From Neptuniibacter caesariensis (GTDB lineage Bacteria > Pseudomonadota > Gammaproteobacteria > Pseudomonadales > Balneatricaceae): a DNA stretch of 64,000 bases. A model generated the notes under the pieces. The model searched no databases and had not been told where the DNA came from. It saw nothing but the letters and a program-made list of their open reading frames with translations. Positions 26,274 to 35,600 of the stretch are shown piece by piece. The stretch's first letter is position 1, and each line of letters starts with the position of its first letter. Location: the NCBI RefSeq assembly GCF_000153345.1, contig NZ_CH724125.1, positions 251,653 through 315,652 on the forward strand, written 5' to 3'. The translations under genes were made by a program, and so were the position numbers.

Positions 26274-27215
26274 ATGAATTATTTAATTACAGGTGGTTGC
26301 GGGTTTATAGGATCTCATCTCTGTGACTCATTGATCGGTTTAGGTCACAAGGTGAGGGTGCTTGATGATCTTTCTACGGGGGTTGTGGACTACCTTCCTT
26401 TATCTGCAGAGCTTGTGTTAGGTGATGTAACTGACCCTGCAATAGTCAAAGGTGCTATGCAGGATATGGATGGGTGTTTTCACTTGGCAGCGGTGGCATC
26501 GGTGGAGCGGTCTAACAGTGATTGGTGCGGTACTCATCGGATTAATCAGCAGGGAACAGTGAATGTTTTAGATGCTGCCAGAACCTGCAACGAAAGCCCT
26601 GTGCCTGTTGTATATGCATCTTCAGCAGCTGTATACGGTGACAATGCCACTATTCCACTTGATGAGCGGTCAACACCACGCCCTATTAGTGCATATGGTG
26701 CGGACAAATATGGCAGTGAGTTACACGCGAGGGTTGCCTGGTTAACTCATAAGGTACCTACTACAGGCTTACGATTCTTTAATGTTTATGGCCCCCGACA
26801 GAATCCCGCATCACCTTATTCAGGCGTGATTTCAATATTTATTGATCGGGTGCTAAAGGGATTGCCTTTAAAAATAAATGGGGACGGCTCGCAAACACGG
26901 GATTTTATATACGTAGCTGATGTTGTTAGTCACCTGATTAAAGCAATGACAGTCAACAAAGGCGAAGCATCAATTTTAAATGTCTGTACAGGGCAGTCTA
27001 CTTCGATTACTCAGCTAGCCAAAACTTTATCGATGGTGGCTGGCGTTGAATTAAATATTCAATACCAGAATGCTCGCACAGGTGACATTTCAATATCATT
27101 GGGAGATCCGCAGAAGGCACATAGTAAACTAAAGCTATCTAAAAGAATTGAATTGGGGGAGGGGTTGCAGTTCACGCTGGACTCATTAAAAGAGCAGAAA
27201 TTGAAAGCGGGTTAG
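26274..27215 (+). CDS. NAD-dependent nucleotide-sugar epimerase/dehydratase
   Basis: 313 aa, extended short-chain dehydrogenase. N-terminal GGCGFIGSHL Rossmann motif, HLAAVASVERS, YASSAAVYGD and catalytic Tyr/Lys in SAYGADKYG, with GLRFFNVYGPRQ and GDGSQTRDFIYV. It most resembles UDP-glucose or UDP-GlcNAc 4-epimerases (WbpP/GalE-like). It likely supplies an activated sugar for the polymer. Own sigma-54 promoter and enhancer; AAGGAGAG before the ATG. Confidence 0.88.
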   Translation: MNYLITGGCGFIGSHLCDSLIGLGHKVRVLDDLSTGVVDYLPLSAELVLGDVTDPAIVKGAMQDMDGCFHLAAVASVERSNSDWCGTHRINQQGTVNVLDAARTCNESPVPVVYASSAAVYGDNATIPLDERSTPRPISAYGADKYGSELHARVAWLTHKVPTTGLRFFNVYGPRQNPASPYSGVISIFIDRVLKGLPLKINGDGSQTRDFIYVADVVSHLIKAMTVNKGEASILNVCTGQSTSITQLAKTLSMVAGVELNIQYQNARTGDISISLGDPQKAHSKLKLSKRIELGEGLQFTLDSLKEQKLKAG

Positions 27216-27230
27216 CAGGTATGTAGATGT

Positions 27231-27262
27231 AGAGCTCTGGAATATCAACCCCCCAGGGCTCT
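27231..27262 (+). terminator. Hairpin after the epimerase gene
   Basis: AGAGCTCTGG pairs with CCAGGGCTCT (one G-T pair) around a 12-nt loop, 16 nt after the stop. No U-run follows, so it is a possible rather than clear terminator. Confidence 0.45.
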
Positions 27263-27265
27263 ATA

Positions 27266-27300
27266 GGTGCCTTGAACCCATAAGTTCAACGGGCTGGATG
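27266..27300 (+). ncRNA. Short sequence resembling the 3' arm of 6S RNA (possible fragment)
   Basis: GCCTTGAACCCATAAGTTCA followed by ACGGGCTGG resembles the conserved CCUUGAACC-loop-GUUCAAGGG stem near the 3' end of gammaproteobacterial 6S RNA. The 5' half and closing stem of 6S are not present, because the epimerase gene occupies that space. If real, this is a fragment, such as a junction left by island integration at ssrS. The rest of 27216-27516 shows nothing else. Confidence 0.25.
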
Positions 27301-27609
27301 TTTAATTGTTTGTTATGCGAATTTTTCATGTTTATCATGCGTTTTAAATAACCACTGTAAAATCAAGGGTTTGTGATCTTTGTTTTTATTGTGGCGTTCA
27401 AAGTACTGTTATTACTGTACCTTGGTACAGTTTCTTTGTTTGAATCTTTAGCTGATACTTTCTAAAATTGATGAATAGCTCTTCAATATTTCGCTGTTTT
27501 TGAGGTGTTTGTCTAATTGGTTATATTGCGTTGCAGTATGACTGCTATACTGAAGATAACAGGTCAAGGGATGTCCTGTAGTCTACAAGACAGAATGTTG
27601 GGCAGGGTT

Positions 27610-28104
27610 ATGGCAGATTTACAGAAAGGTTTAATGGTGCTTCTGGTAGCTGGTTTCATCGGCTACGCGGGCTTTGCAATGTTAGATATTGAGTATCTCT
27701 CTCAGTCGCCAACCGCTGTAACTAAGGCTGGGTCCGCTGATGTGTCTGAAAAGGATTTGCAGGCGATCATGGATGGCGAAGACCCTACCGAGGTGCTTGA
27801 GCCTACGGCTGCAGGTAAGTCTCTTAATTATATTTGTGACACTGGCTACATAGCAGGTGACATGGATAAAAACCGCTTTTCAAAAATTAGTTATGCCTCT
27901 ATAGCTCATGAGGGCAAAACTTACATTCAAATCTCTCGTTATTCTCCTACTTACCTTATTCAGGAAAACTATCAGATAGTTTCAGCAACTGAGGTTAGGG
28001 ATATTCCGGCAGAGATTAAAAACATGTTGGATAGAAAAATAAAAAATCCTGCCGAATGTGATCAGCAGGATCTGTATCTTTCTAACATACGCCACCTTAA
28101 ATAA
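27610..28104 (+). CDS. Hypothetical protein with one N-terminal membrane helix
   Basis: About 164 aa from the ATG at 27610; upstream in-frame starts at 27571 (ATG) and 27517 (TTG) exist, and none has a strong ribosome site. MADLQKGL is followed by a membrane helix (VLLVAGFIGYAGFAML) and a periplasmic part with a Cys pair (YICDTGYI and NPAECDQQD). I do not recognise the family. It ends 4 nt before the convergent GAPDH gene. Confidence 0.65.
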   Translation: MADLQKGLMVLLVAGFIGYAGFAMLDIEYLSQSPTAVTKAGSADVSEKDLQAIMDGEDPTEVLEPTAAGKSLNYICDTGYIAGDMDKNRFSKISYASIAHEGKTYIQISRYSPTYLIQENYQIVSATEVRDIPAEIKNMLDRKIKNPAECDQQDLYLSNIRHLK

Positions 28105-28108
28105 GTCT

Positions 28109-29119
28109 TTATCTTAGAAACCTACCCAGGTAGGAGGCTGTATCTAGCATCCTGTTAGAGAAGCCCCATTCATTGTCGTACCAGGCAAAAACTTTTTTCA
28201 GGTTGTCGCAGCTGATTGTCTGTGTAGCATCGAAAATGCAGGATTCAGAGTGATGGTTAAAATCAACTGAGACCAGTGGTTTATCATTGTATGCAATGAT
28301 CTCTTTAAACTGATTGCTGGCTGCCTCAAGCAATAGCTGATTTAAATCTTCTACGCTGCAAGGTTTGTTTGGAATGAAACTGAGGTCTACTAAAGAAACA
28401 TTGCTGGTCGGTACGCGAACGGCCATGCCGGATAGTTTGCCTTCCAGCTCAGGTAGCACCAGGCCAACCGCTTGTGCGGCGCCGGTTCTCGTTGGAATCA
28501 TTGAGGTGGCAGCAGCCCTGGCTCGATAAAGATCGCCGCTAAACGCATCGGTAAGATGCTGATCGTTTGTGTATGCGTGTATTGTGGTCATTGTGCCTGA
28601 GGTGATGCCGAATCGATCATTAATGACTTTGGCCATAGGGGCCAGGCAGTTAGTTGTACAAGATGCATTGGATATAACGATATCTTCGGTTTTGATCGAT
28701 GTGTGGTTTACACCATAAACCACGGTGGCGTCAGCGTCTTTTGCGGGAGCTGATACTAACACCCGCTTTGCACCGTTGTGAATATGTTGCATGGCAGTTG
28801 TTTTATCTGTGAATAGCCCTGTGCACTCAAAGACAATATCAATGTCTAAGCCACCCCAGGGAAGGGCGGAAAGCGCTTTCTCTCGAAAAACGGTGATTTG
28901 ATCGCCGTCCACTATCAGTTTGTTATCACTTGAACTTACCTTGTGTTTGAATTTGCCGTGAACACTGTCGTACTCAGTAAGATGGGCATTCACTTCAGGA
29001 TCGCAAAGGTCATTGATGGCAATAATCTGAAGATTATTGCGGTGTTTAGATTCGTATAACGCGCGGAGTATGTTTCTACCAATTCTTCCGTAGCCATTTA
29101 TTGCGATACGTAACGCCAT
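28109..29119 (-). CDS. gap: Glyceraldehyde-3-phosphate dehydrogenase, type I
   Basis: 336 aa, full length. N-terminal INGYGRIGRNILRAL NAD fold, INDL at the cofactor-selecting position, catalytic Cys in SNASCTTNCLAP, HAYTNDQ with the catalytic His, RARAAATSMIPTRTGAA phosphate loop and WYDNEWGFSNRM at the end. Oxidises glyceraldehyde-3-phosphate to 1,3-bisphosphoglycerate with NAD. The erythrose-4-phosphate dehydrogenase alternative (Epd) is less likely but cannot be excluded without alignment. AGGAG precedes the ATG. Confidence 0.93.
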   Translation of the reverse strand: MALRIAINGYGRIGRNILRALYESKHRNNLQIIAINDLCDPEVNAHLTEYDSVHGKFKHKVSSSDNKLIVDGDQITVFREKALSALPWGGLDIDIVFECTGLFTDKTTAMQHIHNGAKRVLVSAPAKDADATVVYGVNHTSIKTEDIVISNASCTTNCLAPMAKVINDRFGITSGTMTTIHAYTNDQHLTDAFSGDLYRARAAATSMIPTRTGAAQAVGLVLPELEGKLSGMAVRVPTSNVSLVDLSFIPNKPCSVEDLNQLLLEAASNQFKEIIAYNDKPLVSVDFNHHSESCIFDATQTISCDNLKKVFAWYDNEWGFSNRMLDTASYLGRFLR

Positions 29120-29229
29120 AATATTGCTCCTATCCAGCGTGTCTCAATATCAGCATAGACGATAACTTAGTGTTTTGAATGGAGTTATTGCAAATAGACT
29201 CCGCTTGATAAACAAACAATATTGATTAG

Positions 29230-29253
29230 AATATGTATCAAGTGATACATATT
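29230..29253. promoter_or_regulatory. Perfect palindromic operator upstream of the KfrA-like gene
   Basis: AATATGTATCA-AG-TGATACATATT, two perfect 11-bp arms, ends 9 nt before the ATG at 29263. KfrA of plasmid RK2/R751 represses its own promoter at an inverted repeat, so autoregulation is likely. Confidence 0.75.
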
Positions 29254-29262
29254 GGATATCGT

Positions 29263-29967
29263 ATGAAACACATTAAAAGCACGCAGCAGCTTGCTAAGGA
29301 TGCGGCTGATGAGCTTCTTGAGCTAGGGGTGCGGCCTACTCAGCAAAATGTGCGTGAGCGTATCGGCACCGGCTCCATTACAACGATCAACAAGGCTTTA
29401 AATAGCTGGTGGGTGGAGCTTGGGCAGAGGCTTAAGGCTCAGTCTTCTCATCCGTCGATTCCGGATCCGCTGGCAGAAAGTATGGATAAGCTTTGGCGGC
29501 AGGCGCTTGAGCATGCCAAGAGCGAGTTTTCAGATGCGGCTTCTGGTCTTGAGCGCAAATATCAGGCTAAGCTTAAAGAGCTTAAGCAGGATGGTGCTGA
29601 GGATCAGGGTGAGCTAAAGCAGCTTCGCGAACAGTGTTTGCGTCTACTGCAGGACGTGGAGAGGCTTTCAGGTGAGAAGAGAGATATTTCATTGGAGCTC
29701 TCTGCCGCAGAGAATAAGCTGATAGTTGTGACACTTGAAAATGAAAGGCTTGAGCGACAGGTGAAGCAAGCGGATCTGCTTGCAGGTTCTGGTGGTAAAG
29801 GTATTGATGATTATATTGAGCTAAGGGTTGAGAATCGCTCTCTGGCTGATGAGTGTGCGCGGCTTAAGAGTCAGCTGGAATTTGAGGTGTCCTCAAAGGC
29901 AGAGCTTCAGCGGGAGCTCTCTGGTGCTATGCAGAAAATTGCGGTGCTGGAAGCCAGGGGTAGTTAA
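29263..29967 (+). CDS. KfrA-like DNA-binding protein with coiled coil
   Basis: 234 aa. The N-terminal 55 residues match the KfrA_N helix-turn-helix (DELLELGVRPTQQNVRERIGTGSITTINKALNSWW). From about 75 to 234 it is an Ala/Glu/Lys/Gln-rich coiled coil (LRVENRSLADECARLKSQLEFEV region). KfrA proteins are usually plasmid-borne, with a role in stability or nucleoid-like packaging; chromosomal copies are of unclear role. The ATG at 29263 is used because an earlier start at 29233 would lie inside the palindrome. Confidence 0.85.
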   Translation: MKHIKSTQQLAKDAADELLELGVRPTQQNVRERIGTGSITTINKALNSWWVELGQRLKAQSSHPSIPDPLAESMDKLWRQALEHAKSEFSDAASGLERKYQAKLKELKQDGAEDQGELKQLREQCLRLLQDVERLSGEKRDISLELSAAENKLIVVTLENERLERQVKQADLLAGSGGKGIDDYIELRVENRSLADECARLKSQLEFEVSSKAELQRELSGAMQKIAVLEARGS

Positions 29968-30074
29968 TGCACTTGTTGGTGGTTAATGATAATCTAGTTG
30001 CTGGCTTTTCGGTGCTTAATGCGGCAAGCGAGGCCTTCAGGTGATTATTCAGGTGGCAAAGGTAACTGTTTGAA

Positions 30075-30518
30075 ATGGATATTAATTTAAGTCCAGAGGC
30101 TGAGTATGAGGAGATTGTTAATGCTCTTCATCAGTGTGGTCCTGAAGATGCCGTATGTTGCGAAACGGAGTCGCTTTTTAAAAAGGCCAAAAAGCTCCTT
30201 ATTCAAGAAAAGCTGAAGGATGTAACAATACAGCTGCTTGATTCTGATGGTTATGCCGTTCGCCAGGTAACAAGCAAGCCTAAAGCGGTTAACAAGGATC
30301 AGCTAACTGGAAGGCAGATAGCGGTTGTTAAGGCGCTGGAAAAGGTGCTAATGCACTGTAAAAAAGAGGGTATTCAGCTAGTAGGTTACAGTGATGAGCT
30401 GGTAGCTCTGCCTGCGCATATCGCTCCTGAAGATGTGGCTAGTGCCTCTGCGGTCGATATTAATTGCTATGATGCATATAAAGGTGCGGATAGTGTCTTG
30501 CCTGAGACGGCGCTTTAA
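30075..30518 (+). CDS. Hypothetical protein
   Basis: 147 aa, soluble, no signal peptide, no domain I recognise. Notable are Cys pairs (AVCCETESLFKKAKK) and the segment RQIAVVKALEKVLMHCKKEGIQLVGYSDELVALP. It lies 107 nt after the KfrA-like gene in the same direction and may share its transcript. Confidence 0.65.
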   Translation: MDINLSPEAEYEEIVNALHQCGPEDAVCCETESLFKKAKKLLIQEKLKDVTIQLLDSDGYAVRQVTSKPKAVNKDQLTGRQIAVVKALEKVLMHCKKEGIQLVGYSDELVALPAHIAPEDVASASAVDINCYDAYKGADSVLPETAL

Positions 30519-30609
30519 TTAATAATGCTGATTGCTTTAAAGGCTAATAACTAGCTGTTTTATAAAGATTTAGCTTTCATTTGAATTGGGTCTGCAAAAG
30601 GAACCGTGC

Positions 30610-31281
30610 ATGTCTAGCCCTATTAAGATACTGCTGGTAGATGACCATCCTCTGGTTAGAGCGGGCTTTCAGCGTCTGCTGATTTCTGATGAGAGCATTG
30701 AGATCGTTGGCGAGGCTGATAATGGCCAGTCTGCCTGCGAAATGTACGCAAGCCATATGCCTGATGTGGTGATAATGGATCTGAATATGCCTTCAGATGC
30801 CAATACCGAAGAGATGAGCAATAACCTTAATGGTGGGCTTGAGGCGATCAGGCGTATCATTTCGCATGACCCTAAAGCAAAAGTGCTTGTTCTTACTGCA
30901 ATGGAGATAGATCCATTTCCTGCGCATGTGGTTAATGCTGGTGCTAAGGGGTTTCTCACTAAGCGCTGCGCGCCTGATGAGCTTCTGGAGGCTGTTAAGG
31001 CTATTCATGCAGGTGAGGAATATATAACCGAAGAAATTCGCTTGAGAATTACTGAGGGCGGTTCTGCTGATGGCGCCTCTCTGGCGAGTCTGACTAAGCG
31101 CGAGTTGCAGATTTTCTCACTTCTGGCGGAGGGGCGAACGGTCTCTATTGTTGCTGAGGAGATGTTTCTAAGCCCAAAAACTGTTCATGCCCACCGCACA
31201 AATATTTTCCGAAAACTAAAAATTTCTAACAATTCAGAGCTGGTTCATCTAGCAATTCGTCATAATATCGTCCAAGCTTAA
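30610..31281 (+). CDS. NarL/FixJ-type response regulator
   Basis: 223 aa. Receiver with LLVDDHPLVRAG, phospho-acceptor Asp in VVIMDLNMP, Thr in VLTAME and Lys in FLTKRC; LuxR-type helix-turn-helix near the C terminus (LTKRELQIFSLLAEGRTVSIVAEEMFLSPKTVHAHRTNIFRKL). The receiver has a short insertion after the Asp (PSDANTEEMSNNLNGGLEAI). No kinase is adjacent. The ATG at 30610 with AAAGGA upstream is used; an in-frame TTG at 30586 is weaker. Confidence 0.9.
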   Translation: MSSPIKILLVDDHPLVRAGFQRLLISDESIEIVGEADNGQSACEMYASHMPDVVIMDLNMPSDANTEEMSNNLNGGLEAIRRIISHDPKAKVLVLTAMEIDPFPAHVVNAGAKGFLTKRCAPDELLEAVKAIHAGEEYITEEIRLRITEGGSADGASLASLTKRELQIFSLLAEGRTVSIVAEEMFLSPKTVHAHRTNIFRKLKISNNSELVHLAIRHNIVQA

Positions 31282-31307
31282 ATTATCTTCAAGCAGAGGG
31301 TGTTGTT

Positions 31308-31589
31308 ATGAGTGTGTTGGACTTTACCGAATTGCATCTCGAAACCGAATTGCTTTGGAATGAAATTTCAGTTGGCGACAGTGTTATGCTGGATGCTGAT
31401 CTGTACGAATCTAACTCCTTTCAGCTTCATAAGTATCAGCCTTATGAGGTTCTCGCAAAGTTGCACTCAATTGCTCCTGAGCCTTCCATGCTGGTTGTGA
31501 AATCAGATGTGACAGGCGAATTGATAAATCTTCATCCTGCCTTATTGTGCAGCTACCAGTCGGCTCAGCAGCCTGTATCCAGGGCTTAG
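31308..31589 (+). CDS. Small hypothetical protein downstream of the NarL-type regulator
   Basis: 93 aa, acidic, no membrane helix. AGAGGG precedes the ATG and the gene starts 26 nt after the regulator, so it is probably co-transcribed. No family recognised. Confidence 0.6.
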   Translation: MSVLDFTELHLETELLWNEISVGDSVMLDADLYESNSFQLHKYQPYEVLAKLHSIAPEPSMLVVKSDVTGELINLHPALLCSYQSAQQPVSRA

Positions 31590-32393
31590 CTTCTCTTTAA
31601 TTCCTTGCTGGTTTTGGTCGGGCAGGGTGTTGATCTGTCCAGGGCGCCAAATCTAAGTGCGATCTGTTGAAAGTTATATGCTGCTTTTTTCTGATACCAA
31701 TTCTTCAAAACGCTTACTTAGCTATTGATATTAAAAGATTAATTGTCTCTTTTTAAAGTGGTTTCTAGCAGGCATTTCAGTTTATTGATTGTATGTTTTT
31801 TTGTTCTCTAGTTCGGATGGACGTGTTTGTATGAAATTTAAGCGCCTGGCTTGTTGGGGTCGATAGGTTTCAGCTTTATAAGGCAGATAGTAATTATTCT
31901 GTGTTTGGTGGTGTGGATTTGCATCCAGCTAGGTGTTTGGCGCTTAGGTTAATGATTAATTGCCTGTGTGTTCAGGGTATTTGTTTCTTATCTGGGTTGT
32001 CGGCTGTGCTAGCGGGCTTTTTTTTTGTGCAAGTGCAGATTGTTTATTTCCTTTGTAGTTATTGGTGCGATGGCTGTCTGGTTGCAGATCTTTGTTTGCT
32101 GCGCGTGTGTTTTGGGTTTGTGTGCGTCTGGTTGAGTGGTTGCGAATTGGGCTGTCTGGGTCGCAGGTTAATTCGAATTATTCATCTTGGTTGGTTTGGT
32201 AATTTAGGCGGGATTGCTGAGCATAATGGGTGTCAGTCGACATGGTTTTTTGCGCGTTCTGTGCGGGTAATTATAACTTGATAGTAAGTCTTAGCTAATT
32301 TGTTAGCCCGGAAGTTGCAGGATATGTATATGCGTATAATATATATTATGTTAAATAGAGTAATTATGAATGTATAGGTATTCCCCTAGAATG
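31590..32393. other. T/G-rich intergenic region left of the transposon
   Basis: About 800 bp without a convincing gene. A 126-aa frame at 31901-32281 is Cys/Leu/Trp-rich, has no ribosome site and reads like translated T/G-rich DNA. No conserved gene end that could serve as a Tn7 attachment site is seen next to the insertion point. Confidence 0.5.
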
Positions 32394-32548
32394 TGTTAAT
32401 GGAACTTAAGCGTGAGATTGATCTCACAGTAAAGTAAAAACTCAAGACTAGTTCTGGCCTGCTCTAGCCTGTTAGTTATTACTTTCATGATATGAGGTGT
32501 TGGAAGTTAAGAGTGAGATCTATCTAATTTGTGCGCTATGTAGATCTT
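32394..32548 (+). repeat. Transposon left end with TnsB-site-like repeats
   Basis: Clear copies at 32400-32424 (GGAACTTAAGCGTGAGAT) and 32500-32525 (GGAAGTTAAGAGTGAGAT then CT). A weaker third candidate ends in TAGATCTTG at 32528-32549. The spacing of about 100 nt matches the spread layout of the Tn7 left end. Confidence 0.75.
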
Positions 32549-32563
32549 GTTTGCGTATATGCC

Positions 32564-32645
32564 TCTATCGTGCGGAGAGCTTCGAAGAATGTTTTTTTGT
32601 GGGTGAAGTGTCGAAAAGAGCAACGTAGCGCACGTAGCTCTTTTG
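32564..32645. repeat. Diverged direct repeat, copy 1 (inside left end), with terminator-like hairpin
   Basis: Shares TATCGTG, GGAGAGC, TTTTGTGGGT and TCGAAAAG in order with 53566-53645. It ends in a hairpin, AAAAGAGC...GCTCTTTT (8-bp stem, 32613-32643), that can act as a bidirectional terminator for the 1232-aa gene. On the minus strand both copies also encode a similar short peptide (FRHFTHK / FRNFTHK). Confidence 0.6.
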
Positions 32646-32666
32646 ACTTGTTCTGACAACAGCACA

Positions 32667-35600
32667 TTATTCTGTTAAGTCAGGCTCTTTAGTTTTTGTA
32701 TCGAGTTTGTAGAGTTCTTCATATGAAATGAAGTCGACCTCTTCTATAAATTTCCTGCTGGAGCTAAAAGTCATAGGAACGGTATTTGAAAACACTACAT
32801 AGGCCTCTAGCGAATATGTCTCATTCATTCCCAGCTTCTTACCCAGTCGATCCTTATGTTCGTTCAACTTTTGAACTCTTAACACATGCTTAAGCAATCG
32901 ATCATTCTTTTGCTTACCGTTCTTGTTAGTTGATACACCGCGAAAATCTTGGATTTGTCCTGCAATCTCACCCTGAGTCTTGGCAAGTTGCAAATCTTTA
33001 CACTCTATTGCTAACACTTTCCTTAGCCTGGTTGACCACGCTAAAACATCAACATCACCTAAATCCTGCTCTATTTTTAACTGCAGAAGCTCTGGTAACC
33101 CTTTCTCTTCCAGAGTTGACCACCCTAGTTCTTGTAGTTTTATATTCACTTCGGAGTTAAATGTTAGTCCTGCTTGCTTTCTTTTCGCTCCTATCCACTT
33201 CCTCATCGGCTTTGTTCTGAAGTGCTGATCGTCAAGTTCTGCGCGAAAGCAAATTCTCAGAAAATAGAAGAAACATTTAGTAATTAGCTTTGGTGATACT
33301 AAGTAGCTGTTATTCGTAAGCTTAATGATGGGTTTGCATGACAATGAGAATCTTCTTCTGAATTTCCAAGGGTAAGCGTCACTTGGTTTGTATGGTTCTG
33401 GAATTTCTTCCCAGCTACTTCTTGGATGTACTGACAGAGCAATTAGCATTTTGTTAACTTGATCTGACGTTAATGTCTGACAAGCTTCGCAGATCTCTTC
33501 TAAATCCGCTTTATATACGAGCTGCTCCTTATGAATACCTAGATCCCGCAGTCCATTTAGAAGCTCTATAGGGGCCTCAATTGAAAAGCCAAATTCTTGT
33601 TCCCATGCGAATTCAAATGTTTCATCTAATCTAAACTTTTCGTTAGTAACAACAGCTTCAGTCAAGTTTTCTTTATAGTTGATTTCATTTTCTTTCAATA
33701 TGTCTTCATTTAACTGACGAGCATAATTTTGAACAACCTCTTCCATAAATGATTGATCAAACATTACATCACCAAAGTTTGAAATGATGATTGTTGGCTC
33801 TACCGCATCATAATATATAGCCTCTCTCAATCCTCCTAGATGGTGAATCATGGACGCTAAACAAAGTAATTCTTGTACTTCAATTATGCCTGGTCGCTCC
33901 CCATGTTCTTCAGGGCATTCACACAGAGCCATCTCTACTACTAATCTTGAAGTAAGTGAAGCTGCGTTTAGCTCACCAAGGTGTTGGTTGACTACATCTA
34001 ATAATTCTTCGTAATCCTTCTGTAATGCCTTGTTGGCTTTTATCGTTCTTTTCCATCGTTTTTTTTGCGTATCCGCAATTTCGATATTTTCTAAAAGCAA
34101 TGTCAGCAACTGATCCCTATTGTAAATGAGCAATAGGCTGTTAATTTTGGCGACCAAATAATTGATTAATTCATCTAAATATTTCCCACACTGAGCTTTC
34201 CCCTTGAGAGTATTCCCCTCTGCCCTATTCCTTACTTGCCATCCCATATCAATTTTGATGTTTTGTTCATCAATTCTTTCTACGGAAATTGGTTCCTGCT
34301 TTTCTGTAAGGAAATATTCACTGTATTCTTTTGCTACAAAGGCATGTACATAACGAGCGTCATAATTACAGAACACTTGGTCAATAATCTGGTCAGTATT
34401 TACATCAATGTACTTGGAAGAATACTCTGCAAGTGCGCGGAGCATTGCACGCTCGGTATAGTTATATTCTGATCTCAAACCGTCTATTAATATGCTTGGG
34501 AAGCTAGTCTCTAGCACTTCTCCCTTGTAACGATTTTGATAGCATTTTGATAAAGCTTGATAGCTAGGTGTAGGTCTAATTTTTTGCCAATCATCTCTAA
34601 TGTTGAGCGAGAGCCTCCACAATTTAATGTGCTTATGAAGTTTTTCTGCGTTGACTGGCCCAATCTTGATAAAGAACTTATTGACCCACGCTAATAGTGC
34701 CTCGAACAATCTGCACTGTAAGTCGATATCCATACTTGGGGATACAGTGCTTTCAATCCATAGACTTAACGTTTTATCAAAAAATACTGCTCTAAAGCAC
34801 TCAGGATCAAAATTGCTTGGTACGTAAATAGACTCTCTTTCATTAACTGAAAATATAGATTCAGGGTATCCTTTAGACACACCGATATCTCCGACTTCAG
34901 GGTGGTGCAATATAAAAACTTCATTGTCGGTTATTGCTTTTTGGCGGATATCAAGCTGACAATTATTTGGGATTGCTAATACAATTGAGCTGTTTTCGTG
35001 CTGCGCATCTACAAAATCTTTGTGCTGTATAATTCCGTAGTCATTTTGCTTTGAGAAGCCATAGAGATTAAGAAATCCGTTGTAGTTTATTAGTGTTAAC
35101 CCAAGCTTTCTGAGCTTACTTTCTGATTCAGTTAATCTCCAAATTTTGTGCGGTGTACAGTCCTTATCCTTGCTGATCGTATCAAGGTCATGGATGTTTG
35201 TTGCTAGTATCCTCCAGTTATCTTTGTCAGAAAATCTAAAGTTGAGACCAATCCCCTGACCGTGCCCACATAGAACGATTATTGAGCAGCCTTGTCCTCT
35301 TTCTTTATGAGAAAGCATACCTCTTCTGGCGTGGTTAATACGATCATCAAGATATGAAGAAACGGAGTCACTAGGCTTATCAATGCCTGCGAACCAATCA
35401 TTGTGTAACTTGCCACAGCTTTGATAAATAAAGATGAAATGAAAAAAGTAGTTCCTATCGAACTCAATAATAGATTCAGCGATGCGGTACTTAGCACTGA
35501 CTGGTAGAGTTCTGAATACTACTGGTAGACCTTCGAATTTTCCGTAAATTTTTAGAGCATTAATCCTCTGTAAAAGCTGATAGGAAATTAGGTCATCGCA

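Noticed and set aside
31901-32281. 126-aa open frame
   Set aside because: Composition is that of translated T/G-rich DNA, with no ribosome site and no recognisable motif.
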